Shown here piece after piece: positions 24,506-39,200 of a DNA stretch of 64,000 nucleotides; position 1 is the first letter of the stretch; every line of letters begins with the position of its first letter. Below the pieces are notes generated by a model. The model was given only the letters and a program-made list of their open reading frames with translations, did not search any database and had not been told where the DNA came from. A program made the translations under genes and the position numbers. Source of the stretch: Petrolisthes cinctipes (taxonomy: Eukaryota; Arthropoda; Malacostraca; Decapoda; Porcellanidae); assembly GCA_033782935.1 (NCBI GenBank), contig JAWQEG010001440.1:1178001-1242000 (forward strand), read 5' to 3'.

Positions 24506-26615
24506 AGGCATGTACAGATTGCTTCTGGGACCCAAAAATATCGAATTTTCGAATGTTTTGAACCTGAATTTGGGATATAGACGGGTACAGAAGATGCATA
24601 CACATATTGACTTTGGGCAGCTAAAATATCGATTTTCAGCATGTTTTAGGCTTGTATTTTGAAAATACTCTGACACGGAGTATGCATGTACACATGGCTT
24701 TTGGGACCCAAAAATATCGAATATTCGGGTGTTTTGAGTCTGAATTTGAGATATAAACGGGTACAGAAGATGCATGCACATATCGACTTTGGGCACCCAA
24801 AATATCGACTTTTAGCATGTTCTGAGCCTCTATTTTGAAAACATTCTAGCACTGAGTAGGCATGTACAGATTGCTTCTGGGACCCAAAAATATCGAATTT
24901 TCAAGTGTTTTGAATCTGAATTTGGGATATAGACGGGTACAGAAAATGCATACACATATTGACTTTGGGCAGCTAAAATATCGATTTTCAGCATGTTTTA
25001 GGCTTGTATTTTGAAAATACTCTGACACGGAGTAGGCATTTACAGATCGCTTCTGGGATCCAAAAATATCGAATATTCGGGTGTTTTGAGCCTGAATTTG
25101 AGATATAAACGGGTACTGAAGATGCATGCACATATTGACTTTGGGCACCTAAAATATCGATTTTCAGCATGTTTTGGGCCTGTATTTTAAAAACACTCTA
25201 ACACGGAGTATGCACGTACAGATCGCTTCTGGGACCCAAAAACGTTGAATTTTCGGGTGTTTTGAGCATGAATTTGAGATATAAACGGGTACAGAAGATG
25301 CATGCACATATCGACTTTGGCACCCAAAATATCGATTTTTAGTATGTTTTGGGCGTATAATTTGAAAATATTCTAGCACTGAGTAGGCACGTACAGATCA
25401 CTTCTGGGACCCAAAAATATCGAATTTTCGGGTGTTTTGAGCCTGAATTTGCGATATAACCGGGTACAGAGGATGCATGCACATATCGAATTTTTGCACC
25501 TAAAATATCGATTTTGAGCATGTTTTGGGTCAGTATCTTGAAAATATTCTAGCAAGGAGTAGGCATGTACAGATTGCTTCTGGGACCCAAAAATATCGAA
25601 TTTTCGAATGTTTTGAACCTGAATTTGGGATATAGACGGGTACAGAAGATGCATACACATATTGACTTTGGGCAGCTAAAATATCGATTTTCAGCATGTT
25701 TTAGGCTTGTATTTTGAAAATACTCTGACACGGAGTATGCATGTACACATGGCTTTTGGGACCCAAAAATATCGAATATTCGGGTGTTTTGAGTCTGAAT
25801 TTGAGATATAAACGGGTACAGAAGATGCATGCACATATCGACTTTGGGCACCCAAAATATCGACTTTTAGCATGTTCTGAGCCTCTATTTTGAAAACATT
25901 CTAGCACTGAGTAGGCATGTACAGATTGCTTCTGGGACCCAAAAATATCGAATTTTCAAGTGTTTTGAATCTGAATTTGGGATATAGACGGGTACAGAAA
26001 ATGCATACACATATTGACTTTGGGCAGCTAAAATATCGATTTTCAGCATGTTTTAGGCTTGTATTTTGAAAATACTCTGACACGGAGTAGGCATTTACAG
26101 ATCGCTTCTGGGATCCAAAAATATCGAATATTCGGGTGTTTTGAGCCTGAATTTGAGATATAAACGGGTACTGAAGATGCATGCACATATTGACTTTGGG
26201 CACCTAAAATATCGATTTTCAGCATGTTTTGGGCCTGTATTTTAAAAACACTCTAACACGGAGTATGCACGTACAGATCGCTTCTGGGACCCAAAAACGT
26301 TGAATTTTCGGGTGTTTTGAGCATGAATTTGAGATATAAACGGGTACAGAAGATGCATGCACATATCGACTTTGGCACCCAAAATATCGATTTTTAGTAT
26401 GTTTTGGGCGTATAATTTGAAAATATTCTAGCACTGAGTAGGCACGTACAGATCACTTCTGGGACCCAAAAATATCGAATTTTCGGGTGTTTTGAGCCTG
26501 AATTTGCGATATAACCGGGTACAGAGGATGCATGCACATATCGAATTTTTGCACCTAAAATATCGATTTTGAGCATGTTTTGGGTCAGTATCTTGAAAAT
26601 ATTCTAGCAAGGAGT
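24506..26615 (+). repeat. Six-monomer tandem duplication (1,055 bp)
   Basis: Copies at about 24,506-25,560 and 25,561-26,615 are adjacent and almost identical by eye. Shared variants include cgaatgttttgaacc, acacatggcttttggg, aagtgttttgaatctg, aggcatttacagatcgc, the rare acccaaaaacgttgaat (gtt for att) at about 25,239 and 26,294, and gtcagtatcttgaaaatatt. The acgttg variant and the aaatattctagcaagg variant occur in both copies here and not in the neighbouring 22-mer copies. This supports one recent duplication of a single template. Confidence 0.85.
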
Positions 26616-26689
26616 AGGCATGTACAGATCGCTTCTGGGACCCAAAAATACCGAATTTTCTGGTGTTTTGAACCTGAATTTGGGATATA

Positions 26690-29600
26690 GACGGGTACAG
26701 AAGATGGATACACATATTGACTTTGGGCAGCTAAAATATCGATTTTCAGCATGTTTTAGGCTTGTATTTTGAAAATACTTTAACACGGAGTATGCATGTA
26801 CAGATGGCTTTTGGGACCCAAAAATATCGAATATTCGGGTGTTTTGAGTCTGAATTTGAGATATGAACGGGTACAGAAGATGCATGCACATATCGACTTT
26901 GGGCACCCAAAATATCGACTTTTAGCATGTTCTGAGCCTCTATTTTGAAAACATTCTAGCACTGAGTAGGCATGTACAGATCGCTTCTGGGACCCAAAAA
27001 TATTGAATTTTCGGGTGTTTTGAGCCTGAATTTGAGATATAACCGGGTACAGAAAATGCATACACATATTGACTTTGTGCACCTAAAATATCAATTTTCA
27101 GCATGTTCTGGGCCTGTATTTTAAAAACACTCTAACACGGAGTATGCATGTACAGATCGCTTCTGGGACACAAAATATCGAATTTTCGGAGTTTTGAGCC
27201 TGAATTTGAGATATAAACGGGTACAGAAGATGCATGCACATATCGACTTTGGGCACCTAAGATATCGATTTTGAGCATGTTTTGGGACTGTATCTTGAAA
27301 ACATTCTAGCAAGAAGTAGGCATGTACAGATTGCTTCTGGGACCCAAAAATATCGAATTTTCGAATGTTTTGAACCTGAATTTGGGATATAGACGGGTAC
27401 AGAAGATGCATACACATATTGACTTTGGGCAGCTAAAATATCGATTTTCAGCATGTTTTAGGCTTGTATTTTGAAAATACTGTGACACGGAGTATGCATG
27501 TACACATGGCTTTTGGGACCCAAAATATCGAATATTCGGGTGTTTTGAGTCTGAATTTGAGATATAAACGGGTACAGAAGATGCATGCACATATCGACTT
27601 TGGGCACCCAAAATATCGACTTTTAGCATGTTCTGAGCCTCTATTTTGAAAACATTCTAGCACTGAGTAGGCATGTACAGATTGCTTCTGGGACCCAAAA
27701 ATATCGAATTTTCAAGTGTTTTGAATCTGAATTTGGGATATAGACGGGTACAGAAAATGCATACACATATTGACTTTGGGCAGCTAAAATATCGATTTAC
27801 AGCATGTTTTAGGCCTGTATTTTGAACATACTCTAACATGGAGTATGCATGTACAGTTGGCTTTTGGGACCCAAAAATATCGAATATTCGGGTGTTTTGA
27901 GTCTGAATTTGGGATATAAATGGGTACAGAAGATGCATGCACATATCGACTTTGGGCACATAAAATATCGATTTTGAGCATGTTTTCGGCGTATAAATTG
28001 AAAATATTCTAGCACTCAGTAGGCATGTACAGATCGCTTCTGGTACCCAAAAATATCGAATTTTCGGGTGTTTTAAGCCCGAATTTGAGATATAAACGGG
28101 TACAGAAGATGCATGCACGTATCGACTTTTGCAGCTAAAATATCGATTTTTAGTATGTTTTGGGCCTATATTTTGAAAATATTCTAGCACTGAGTAGGCA
28201 TGTACAGATCGCTCCTGGGATTCAAAAATATTGAATTTTCGGGTGTTTTGAGCCTGAATTTCAGATATAAACGGGTACTGAAGATGCATGCACATATCTA
28301 CTTTGGGCACCTAAAATATCGATTTTGAGCATCTTTTGGGCCTGTATTTTAAAAACACTCTAACACGGAGTATGCACGTACAGATCGCTTCTGGGACCCA
28401 AAAACATTGAATTTTCGGGTGTTTTGAGCATGAATTTGAGATATAAACGGGTACAGAAGATGCATGCACATATCGACTTTGGCACCCAAAATATCGATTT
28501 TAAGCATGTTTTGAGGATATATTTTGAAAATATTCTAGCACTGAGAAGGCATGTACAGATCGCTTTTGGGACCCAAAAATATCGAATTTTTGGGTGTTTT
28601 GAGCCTGAATTTGGGATATAACCGGGTACAGAAGATGCATGCACATATCGACTTTTGCAGCCAAAATATCGATTTTGAGCATGTTCTGGGTTTGTATCTT
28701 GAAAACATTCTAGCAAGGAGTAGGCATGTACAGATCGCTTCTGGGACCCCAAAATATCGAATTTTCGGGGGTTTTGAACCAGAATTAGGGATATACACGG
28801 GTACAGAAGATGCATACACATATTAACTTTGGGCACATAAAATATCGATTTTAAGCATCTTTTGGGCCTGTATTTTGAAAATACTCAAACACGGTGTAGA
28901 CATGTACAGATCGCTTCTGGGACACAAAAATATCGATTTTTCGGGTGTTTTGAGCCTGAATTTGAGATATAAACGGGTACAGAAGATGCATGCACATATC
29001 GACTTTGGCACCCAAAATATCGATTTTTAGTATGTTTTGGGCGTATAATTTGAAAATATTCTAGCACTGAGTGCAGGCATGTACAGATCGGTTCTGGGAC
29101 CCAAAAATATCGAATTTTCAGGTGTTTTGAGCCTGAATTTCGGATATAACCGGGTACAGAGGATGCATGCACATATCGACTTTTTGCACCTAAAATATCG
29201 ATTTTGAGCATGTTTTGGGTCTGTATCTTGAAAACATTCTAGCAAGGAGTAGGCATGTACAGATCGCTTCTGGGACCCAAAAATACCGAATTTTCTGGTG
29301 TTTTGAACCTGAATTTGGGATATACACGGGTACAGAAGATGCATACACATATTGACTTTGGGCAGCTAAAATATAGATTTTCAGCATGTTTTAGGCCTGT
29401 ATTTTGAAAATACTTTAACACGGAGTATGCATGTACAGTTGGCTTTTGGGACCCAAAAATATCGAATATTCGGGTGTTTTGAGTCTGAATTTGGGATATA
29501 AATGGGTACAGAAGATGCATGCACATATCGACTTTGGGCACATAAAATATCGATTTTGAGCATGTTTTCGGCGTATAAATTGAAAATATTCTAGCACTGG

Positions 29601-32005
29601 GTAGGCATGTACAGATCGCTTCTGGTACCCAAAAATATCGAATTTTCGGGTGTTTTGAGCTTGAATTTGAAATATAAACGGGTAAAGAAGATGCATGAAC
29701 ATATCGACTTTTGCAGCTAAAATATCGATTTTTAGTATGTTTTGGGCCTATGTTTTGAAAATATTCTAGCACTGAGTAGGCATGTACAGATCGCTCCTGG
29801 GATTCAAAAATATTGAATTTTCGGGTATTTTGAGCCTGAATTTGAGATATAAACGGGTACAGAAGATGCATGCACATATCGACTTTTTGCACCTAAAATA
29901 TCGATTTGGAGCATGTTTTGGGACTGTATCTTGAAAACATTCTAGCAAGAAGTAGGCATGTACAGATTGCTTTTGGGACCCAAAAATATCGAATTTTCGA
30001 ATGTTTTAAACCTGAATTTGGGATATAGACGGGTACAGAAAATGCATACACATATTGACTTTGGGCAGCTAAAATATCGATTTTCAGCATGTTTTAGGCT
30101 TGTATTTTGAAAATACTCTGACACGGAGTATGCATGTACAGATGGCTTTTGGGACCCAAAAATATCGAATATTCGGGTGTTTTGAGTCTGAATTTGAGAT
30201 ATAAACGGGTACAGAAGATGCATGCACATATCGACTTTGGGCACCCAAAATATCGACTTTTAGCATGTTCTGAGCCTCTATTTTGAAAACATTCTAGCAC
30301 TGAGTAGGCATGTACAGATCGCTTCTGGGACCCAAAAATATTGAATTTTCGGGTGTTTTGAGCCTGAATTTGAGATATAACCGGGTACAGAAAATGCATA
30401 CACATGTTGACTTTGTGCACCTAAAATATCAATTTTCAGCATGTTTTGGGCCTGTATTTTAAAAACACTCTAACACGGAGTATGCATGTACAGATCGCTT
30501 CTGGGACACAAAATATCGAATTTTCGGAGTTTTGAGCCTGAATTTGAGATATAAACGGGTACAGAAGATGCATGCACATATCGACTTTGGGCACCTAAGA
30601 TATCGATTTTGAGCATGTTTTGGGACTGTATCTTGAAAACATTCTAGCAAGAAGTAGGCATGTACAGATTGCTTCTGGGACCCAAAAATATCGAATTTTC
30701 GAATGTTTTGAACCTGAATTTGGGATATAGACGGGTACAGAAGATGCATACACATATTGACTTTGGGCAGCTAAAATATCGATTTGCAGCATGTTTTAGG
30801 CTTGTATTTTGAAAATACTGTGACACGGAGTATGCATGTACACATGGCTTTTGGGACCCAAAAATATCGAATATTCGGGTGTTTTAAGTCTGAATTTGAG
30901 ATATAAACGGGTACAGAAGATGCATGCACATATCGACTTTGGGCACCCAAAATATCGACTTTTAGCATGTTCTGAGCCTCTATTTTGAAAACATTCTAGC
31001 ACTGAGTAGGCATGTACAGATTGCTTCTGGGACCCAAAAATATCGAATTTTCAAGTGTTTTGAATCTGAATTTGGGATATAGACGGGTTCAGAAAATGCA
31101 TACACATATTGACTTTGGGCAGCTAAAATATCGATTTACAGCATGTTTTAGGCCTGTATTTTGAACATACTCTAACACGGAGTATGCATGTACAGTTGGC
31201 TTTTGGGACCCAAAAATATCGAATATTCGGGTGTTTTGAGTCTGAATTTGGGATATAAATGGGTACAGAAGATGCATGCACATATCGACTTTGGTCACAT
31301 AAAATATCGATTTTGAGCATGTTTTCGGCGTATAAATTGAAAATATTTTAGCACTGAGTAGGCATGTACAGATCGCTTCTGGTACCCAAAAAATATCGAA
31401 TTTTCGGGTGTTTTGAGCCCGAATTTGACATTTAAACGGGTACAGAAGATGCATGCACATATCGACTTTTGCAGCTAAAATATCGATTTTTAGTATGTTT
31501 TGGGCCTATATTTTGAAAATATTCTAGCACTGAGTAGGCATGTACAGATCGCTCCTGGGATTCAAAAATATTGAATTTTAGGGTGTTTTGAGCCTGAATT
31601 TGAGATATAAACGGGTACTGAAGATGCATGCACATATCGACTTTGGGCACCTAAAATATCGATTTTGAGCATCTTTTGGGCATGTATTTTAAAAACACTC
31701 TAATACGGAGTATGCACGTACAGATCGCTTCTGGGACCCAAAATAATTGAATTGTCGGGTGTTTTGAGCATGAATTTGAGATATAAACGGGTACAGAAGA
31801 TGCATGCACATATCGACTTTGGCACCCAAAATATCGATTTTAAGCATGTTTTGGGGATATATTTTGAAAATATTCTAGCACTGAGAAGGCATGTACAGAT
31901 CGCTTTTGGGACCCAAAAATATCGAATTTTTGGGTGTTTTGAGCCTGAATTTGGGATATAACCGGTTACAGAAGATGCATGCACATATCGACTTTTGCAG
32001 GCAAA
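26690..32005 (+). repeat. Offset repeat, 3,338-3,339 bp (19 monomers)
   Basis: About 26,690-28,665 recurs as about 30,028-32,005. Shared marks include the type II monomer with gttctgagcctctatt, gacacaaaatatcgaattttcgg, atatcgatttacagcatg or atatcgatttgcagcatg, ttttgaacatactctaac, tgtacagttggc, gagcatcttttgggc and gaaggcatgtacagatcgctttt. Between the two copies lies about 1.4 kb (28.7-30.0 kb) with monomers resembling those of 16.8-17.4 kb. The offset region belongs to the same family as the 22-mer block. Confidence 0.75.
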
Positions 32006-33290
32006 ATATCGATTTTTAGTATGTTTTTGGCCTATATTTTGAAAATATTCTAGCACTGAGTAGGCATGTACAGATCGCTTCTGAGACCCAAAAATATTAA
32101 ATTTTCGCGAGTTTTGAGCCTGAATTTGAGATATAACCGGGTACAGAAGATGCATGCACATATCGACATTGGCACCCAAAATATCGATTATTAGTATGTT
32201 TTGGGCGTATAATTTGAAAATATTCTAGCACTGAGTAGGCATGTACAGATCGCTTCTGGGCCCCAAAAATATCGAATCTTCGGGGGTTTTGAGCCAGAAT
32301 TTGGGATATAACCGGGTACAGAGGATGCATGCACATATCGACTTTTTGCACCTAAAATATCGATTTTGAGCATGTTTTGGGTCTGTATATTGAAAACATT
32401 CTAGCAAGGAGTAGGCATGTACAGATCGCTTCTGGGACCCAAAAAATTTGAATTTTTTGGTGTTTTGAACCTGAATTTGGGATATAGACGGGTACAGAAG
32501 ATGCATACACTTATTGACTTTGGGCACCTAAAATATATTTTTTCAGCATGTTTTGGGCCTGTATTTGTAAAATACTTTAAAACGGAGTAGGAATGTACAG
32601 ATCGCTTCTGGGACCCAAAAATATCGAATTTTCGGGTGTTTTGAGCCTGAATTTGAGATATAAACGGGTACAGAAGATGCATGCACATATCGACTTTGGC
32701 ACCCAAAATATCGATTTTTAGTATGTTTTGGGCGTATAATTTGAAAATATTCTAGCACTGAGTAGGCATGTACAGATCACTTCTGGGACCCAAAAATATC
32801 GAATTTTCGGGTGTTTTGAGCCTGAACTTGAGATATAACCGGGTACAGAGGATGCATGCACATATCGACTTTTTGCACCTAAAATATCGATTTTGAGCAT
32901 GTTTTGGGTCTGTATCTTGAAAACATTCTAGCAAGGAGTAGGCATGTACAGATCGATTCTGGGACCCAAAAATACCGAATTTTCTGGTGTTTTGAACCTG
33001 AATTTGGGATATACACGGGTACAGAAGATGTATACACATATTGACTCTGGGCACCTAAAATATAGATTTTCAGCATGTTTTGAGCCTGTATTTTGAAAAT
33101 ACTTTAACACGAAGAAGGCATGTACAGATCGCTTCTGGGACCCAAAAATATCGAATTTTCGGGTGTTTTGAGCCTGAATTTGAGATATAAACGGGTACAG
33201 AAGATGCATGCACATATCGACTTTTTGCACCTAAAATATCGATTTGGAGCATGTTTTGGGACTGTATCTTGAAAACATTCTAGCAAGAAG
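32006..33290 (+). repeat. Satellite segment homologous to 35.5-36.5 and 38.7-39.8 kb
   Basis: No gene. About 32,150-32,750 aligns at an offset of 3,516 bp with 35,670-36,270 and again 3,164 bp further on. It is marked by attattagtatgttttggg, ctgggccccaaaaatatcgaatcttcgg and tatattttttcagcatg. The segment 32,879-33,110 matches 39,559-39,790 (tgtatacacatattgac, cacgaagaaggcatg). It therefore contains parts of the 18-mer unit ahead of its first complete copy. Confidence 0.65.
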
Positions 33291-36200
33291 TAGGCATGTA
33301 CAGATTGCTTTTGGAACCCAAAAATATCGAATTTTAGAATGTTTTAAACCTGAATTTGAGATATAGACGGGTACAGAAAATGCATACACATATTGACTTT
33401 GGGCAGCTAAAATATCGATTTTCAGCATGTTTTAGGCTTGTATTTTGAATATACTCTATCACTGAGTAGGCATGTACAGATGGCTTTTGGGACCCAAATA
33501 TATCGAATATTCGGGTGTTTTGAGTCTGAATTTGGGATTTAAATGGGCACAGAAGATACATGCACATATCGACTTTGGGCACCTAAAATATCGATTTTGA
33601 GCATGTTTTCGGCGTATAAATTGAAAATATTCTAGCACTGAGTAGGCATGTACAGATCACTTCTGGGACCCAAAAATATCGAATTTTCGGCTGTTTTGAA
33701 ACAGAATTAGGGATATACACGGGTACAGAAGATGCATACACATATTGACTTTGGGCACATAAAATTCCGATTTTCAGCATGTTTTGGGCCTGTATTTTAA
33801 AAACACTCCAACACGGAGTATGCACGTACAGATCGCTTCTGGGACCCAAAAACATTGAATTTTCGGGTGTTTTGAGCATGAATTTGAGATATAAACGGGT
33901 ACAGAAGATGCATGCAAATATCGACTTTGGGCACCTAAAATATCGATTTTGAGCATCTTTTGGGCCTGTATTTTGAAAGTACTCTAACACGGTGTAAACA
34001 TGTACAGATCGCTTCTGGGACACAAAAATATCGATTTTTTGGGTGTTTTGAGCTTGAATTTGAGATATAAACGGGTAGAGAAGATCCATGTACATATCGA
34101 CTTTGGCACACAAAATATCGATTTTTAGTATGTTTTGGGCGTATAATTTGAAAATATTCTAGCACTGAGTAGGCATGTACAGATTGCTTCTGGGACCCAA
34201 AAATATTGAATTTTCGGGTGTTTTGAACCTGAATTTGAGATATAAACGGGTACAGAAGATGCATGCACATATCGACTTTGGTCACCCAATATATCGATTT
34301 TGAGCATATTTTGGGCCTGTATTTTTAAAATACTCTAACACGGAGTAGACACGTACAGATCGCTTCAGGGACACAAAAATATCGAATTTTTGGGTGTTTT
34401 GAGCCAGAATTTGAGATATAAACGGGTACAGAAGATGCATGCACATATCGACTTTGGGCACCCAAAATATCGATTTTTAGCATGTTCTGAGCCTATATTT
34501 TGAAAACATTCTAGCACTGAGTAGGCATGTACAGATCGCTTCTGGGACCCAAAAATATTGAATTTTCGGGAGTTTTGAGCCTGAATTTGAGATATAACCG
34601 GGTACAGAGAATGCATACACATATTGACTTTGTGCACCTAAAATATCAATTTTTTAGCATGTTTTGGGCCTGTATATTAAAAACACTCTAACACGGAGTA
34701 TGCATGTACAGATCGCTTCTGGGACCCAAAAATATCGAATTTTCGGAGTTTTGAGCCTGAATTTGAGATATAAACGGGTACAGAAGATGCATGCACATAT
34801 CGACTTTGGCACCCAAAATATCGATTATTAGTATGTTTTGGGCGTATAATTTGAAAATATTCTAGCACTGAGTAGGCATGTACAGATCGCTTCTGGGCCC
34901 CAAAAATATCGAATCTTCGGGGGTTTTGAGCCAGAATTTGGGATATAACCGGGTACAGAGGATGCATGCACATATCGATTTTTTGCACCTATAATATCGA
35001 TTTTGAGCATGTTTTGGGACTGTATCTTGAAAACATTCTAGCAAGAAGTAGGCATGTACATATTGCTTCTGGGACCCAAAAATATCGAATTTTCGAATGT
35101 TTTGAACCTGAATTTGGGATATAGACGGGTACAGAAGATGCATACACATATTGACTTTGGGCAGCTAAAATATCGATTTTCAGCATGTTTTAGGCTTGTA
35201 TTTTGAAAATACTCTGACACGGAGTATGCATGTACAGATGGCTTTTGGGACCCAAAAATATCGAATATTCGGGTGTTTTGAGTCTGAATTTGAGATATAA
35301 ACGGGTACAGAAGATGCATGCACATATCGACTTTGGGCACCCAATATATCGATTTGTAGCATGTTCTGAGCCTCTATTTTGAAAACATTCTAGCACTGAG
35401 TAGGCATGTACAGATCGCTTCTGGGACCCAAAAATATTAAATTTTCGCGAGTTTTGAGCCTGAATTTGAGATATAACCGGGTACAGAGAATGCATACACA
35501 TATTGACTTTGTGTACCTAAAATATCAATTTTTTAGCATGTTTTGGGCCTGTACTTTAAAAACACTCTAACACTGAGTATGCATGTAAAGATCGCTTCTG
35601 GGACCCAAAAATATTGAATTTTCGGAGTTTTGAGCCTGAATTTGAGATATAAACGGGTACAGAAGATGCATGCACATATCGACATTGGCACCCAAAATAT
35701 CGATTATTAGTATGTTTTGGGCGTATAATTTGAAAATATTCTAGTACTGAGTAGGCATGTACAGATCGCTTCTGGGCCCCAAAAATATCGAATCTTCGGG
35801 GGTTTTGAGCCAGAATTTGGGATATAACCGGGTACAGAGGATGCATGCACATATCGACTTTTTGAACCTAAAATATCGATTTTGAGCATGTTTTGGGTCT
35901 GTATATTGAAAACATTCTAGCAAGGAGTAGGCATGTACAGATCGCTTCTGGGACCCAAAAATACCGAATTTTCTGGTGTTTTGAACCTGAATTTGGGATA
36001 TAGACGGGTACAGAAGATGCATACACTTATTGACTTTGGGCACCTAAAATATATTTTTTCAGCATGTTTTGGGCCTGTATTTGTAAAATACTTTAAAACG
36101 GAGTAGGAATGTACAGATCGCTTCTGGGACCCAAAAATATCGAATTTTCGGGTGTTTTGAGCCTGAATTTGACATATAAACGGGTACAGAAGATGCATGC

Positions 36201-39200
36201 ACATATCGACTTTGGCACCCAAAATATCGATTTTTAGTATGTTTTGGGCGTATAATTTGAAAATATTCTAGCACTAAGTAGGCATGTACAGATCACTTCT
36301 GGGACCCAAAAATATCGAATTTTCGGGTGATTTCAGCCTGAATTTGCGATATAACCGGGTACAGAGGATGCATGCACATATCGACTTTTTGCACCTAAAA
36401 TATCGATTTTGAGCATGTTTTGGGTCTGTATCTTGAAAACATTCTAGCAAGGAGTAGGCATGTACAGATTGCTTTTGGAACCCAAAAATATCGAATTTTA
36501 GAATGTTTTAAACCTGAATTTGAGATATAGACGGGTACAGAAAATGCATACACATATTGACTTTGGGCAGCTAAAATATCGATTTTCAGCATGTTTTAGG
36601 CTTGTATTTTGAATATACTCTATCACTGAGTAGGCATGTACAGATGGCTTTTGGGACCCAAATATATCGAATATTCGGGTGTTTTGAGTCTGAATTTGGG
36701 ATTTAAATGGGCACAGAAGATACATGCACATATCGACTTTGGGCACCTAAAATATCGATTTTGAGCATGTTTTCGGCGTATAAATTGAAAATATTCTAGC
36801 ACTGAGTAGGCATGTACAGATCACTTCTGGGACCCAAAAATATCGAATTTTCGGCTGTTTTGAAACAGAATTAGGGATATACACGGGTACAGAAGATGCA
36901 TACACATATTGACTTTGGGCACATAAAATTCCGATTTTCAGCATGTTTTGGGCCTGTATTTTAAAAACACTCCAACACGGAGTATGCACGTACAGATCGC
37001 TTCTGGGACCCAAAAACATTGAATTTTCGGGTGTTTTGAGCATGAATTTGAGATATAAACGGGTACAGAAGATGCATGCAAATATCGACTTTGGGCACCT
37101 AAAATATCGATTTTGAGCATCTTTTGGGCCTGTATTTTGAAAATACTCTAACACGGTGTAAACATGTACAGATCGCTTCTGGGACACAAAAATATCGATT
37201 TTTTGGGTGTTTTGAGCTTGAATTTGAGATATAAACGGGTAGAGAAGATCCATGTACATATCGACTTTGGCACACAAAATATCGATTTTTAGTATGTTTT
37301 GGGCGTATAATTTGAAAATATTCTAGCACTGAGTAGGCATGTACAGATTGCTTCTGGGACCCAAAAATATTGAATTTTCGGGTGTTTTGAACCTGAATTT
37401 GAGATATAAACGGGTACAGAAGATGCATGCACATATCGACTTTGGGCACCCAATATATCGATTTTGAGCATATTTTGGGCCTGTATTTTTAAAATACTCT
37501 AACACGGAGTAGACACGTACAGATCGCTTCAGGGACACAAAAATATCGAATTTTTGGGTGTTTTGAGCCAGAATTTGAGATATAAACGGGTACAGAAGAT
37601 GCATGCACATATCGACTTTGGGCACCCAAAATATCGATTTTTAGCATGTTCTGAGCCTATATTTTGAAAACATTCTAGCACTGAGTAGGCATGTACAGAT
37701 CGCTTCTGGGACCCAAAAATATTGAATTTTCGGGAGTTTTGAGCCTGAATTTGAGATATAACCGGGTACAGAGAATGCATACACATATTGACTTTGTGCA
37801 CCTAAAATATCAATTTTTTAGCATGTTTTGGGCCTGTATATTAAAAACACTCTAACACGGAGTATGCATGTACAGATCGCTTCTGGGACCCAAAAATATC
37901 GAATTTTCGGAGTTTTGAGCCTGAATTTGAGATATAAACGGGTACAGAAGATGCATGCACATATCGACTTTGGCACCCAAAATATCGATTATTAGTATGT
38001 TTTGGGCGTATAATTTGAAAATATTCTAGCACTGAGTAGGCATGTACAGATCGCTTCTGGGCCCCAAAAATATCGAATCTTCGGGGGTTTTGAGCCAGAA
38101 TTTGGGATATAACCGGGTACAGAGGATGCATGCACATATCGATTTTTTGCACCTATAATATCGATTTTGAGCATGTTTTGGGACTGTATCTTGAAAACAT
38201 TCTAGCAAGAAGTAGGCATGTACATATTGCTTCTGGGACCCAAAAATATCGAATTTTCGAATGTTTTGAACCTGAATTTGGGATATAGACGGGTACAGAA
38301 GATGCATACACATATTGACTTTGGGCAGCTAAAATATCGATTTTCAGCATGTTTTAGGCTTGTATTTTGAAAATACTCTGACACGGAGTATGCATGTACA
38401 GATGGCTTTTGGGACCCAAAAATATCGAATATTCGGGTGTTTTGAGTCTGAATTTGAGATATAAACGGGTACAGAAGATGCATGCACATATCGACTTTGG
38501 GCACCCAATATATCGATTTGTAGCATGTTCTGAGCCTCTATTTTGAAAACATTCTAGCACTGAGTAGGCATGTACAGATCGCTTCTGGGACCCAAAAATA
38601 TTAAATTTTCGCGAGTTTTGAGCCTGAATTTGAGATATAACCGGGTACAGAGAATGCATACACATATTGACTTTGTGTACCTAAAATATCAATTTTTTAG
38701 CATGTTTTGGGCCTGTACTTTAAAAACACTCTAACACGGAGTATGCATGTAAAGATCGCTTCTGGGACCCAAAAATATTGAATTTTCGGAGTTTTGAGCC
38801 TGAATTTGAGATATAAACGGGTACAGAAGATGCATGCACATATCGACATTGGCACCCAAAATATCGATTATTAGTATGTTTTGGGCGTATAATTTGAAAA
38901 TATTCTAGTACTGAGTAGGCATGTACAGATCGCTTCTGGGCCCCAAAAATATCGAATCTTCGGGGGTTTTGAGCCAGAATTTGGGATATAACCGGGTACA
39001 GAGGATGCATGCACATATCGACTTTTTGAACCTAAAATATCGATTTTGAGCATGTTTTGGGTCTGTATATTGAAAACATTCTAGCAAGGAGTAGGCATGT
39101 ACAGATCGCTTCTGGGACCCAAAAATACCGAATTTTCTGGTGTTTTGAACCTGAATTTGGGATATAGACGGGTACAGAAGATGCATACACTTATTGACTT

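Larger units (their letters stand above)
16535..24680 (+). repeat. 22-monomer higher-order tandem duplication (3,865 bp)
   Basis: About 16,535-20,399 and 20,400-24,264 are adjacent copies. The match at an offset of 3,865 bp (22 x 176, minus 7) continues to about 24,680, so the collinear stretch (about 4.3 kb) is longer than one period. Shared private variants include gacacaaaatatcgaattttcgg, gcagctaaaatatcg, gttctgagcctctattttg, aagtgttttgaatctg and ctcctgggattcaaaaatattg. Within each copy a 10-monomer sub-period (1,757 bp) is seen between 17.8 and 19.5 kb and between 21.65 and 23.4 kb, with a 12-monomer step (2,108 bp) between them. The copies differ at only a few sites by eye, so homogenisation is recent or continuing. 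Confidence 0.85.

Noticed and set aside
29133..29152. A perfect CENP-B box
   Set aside because: This copy has both TTCG and CGGG (tttcggatataaccgggt), but the spacing is one base too long, so it does not fit the fixed core.
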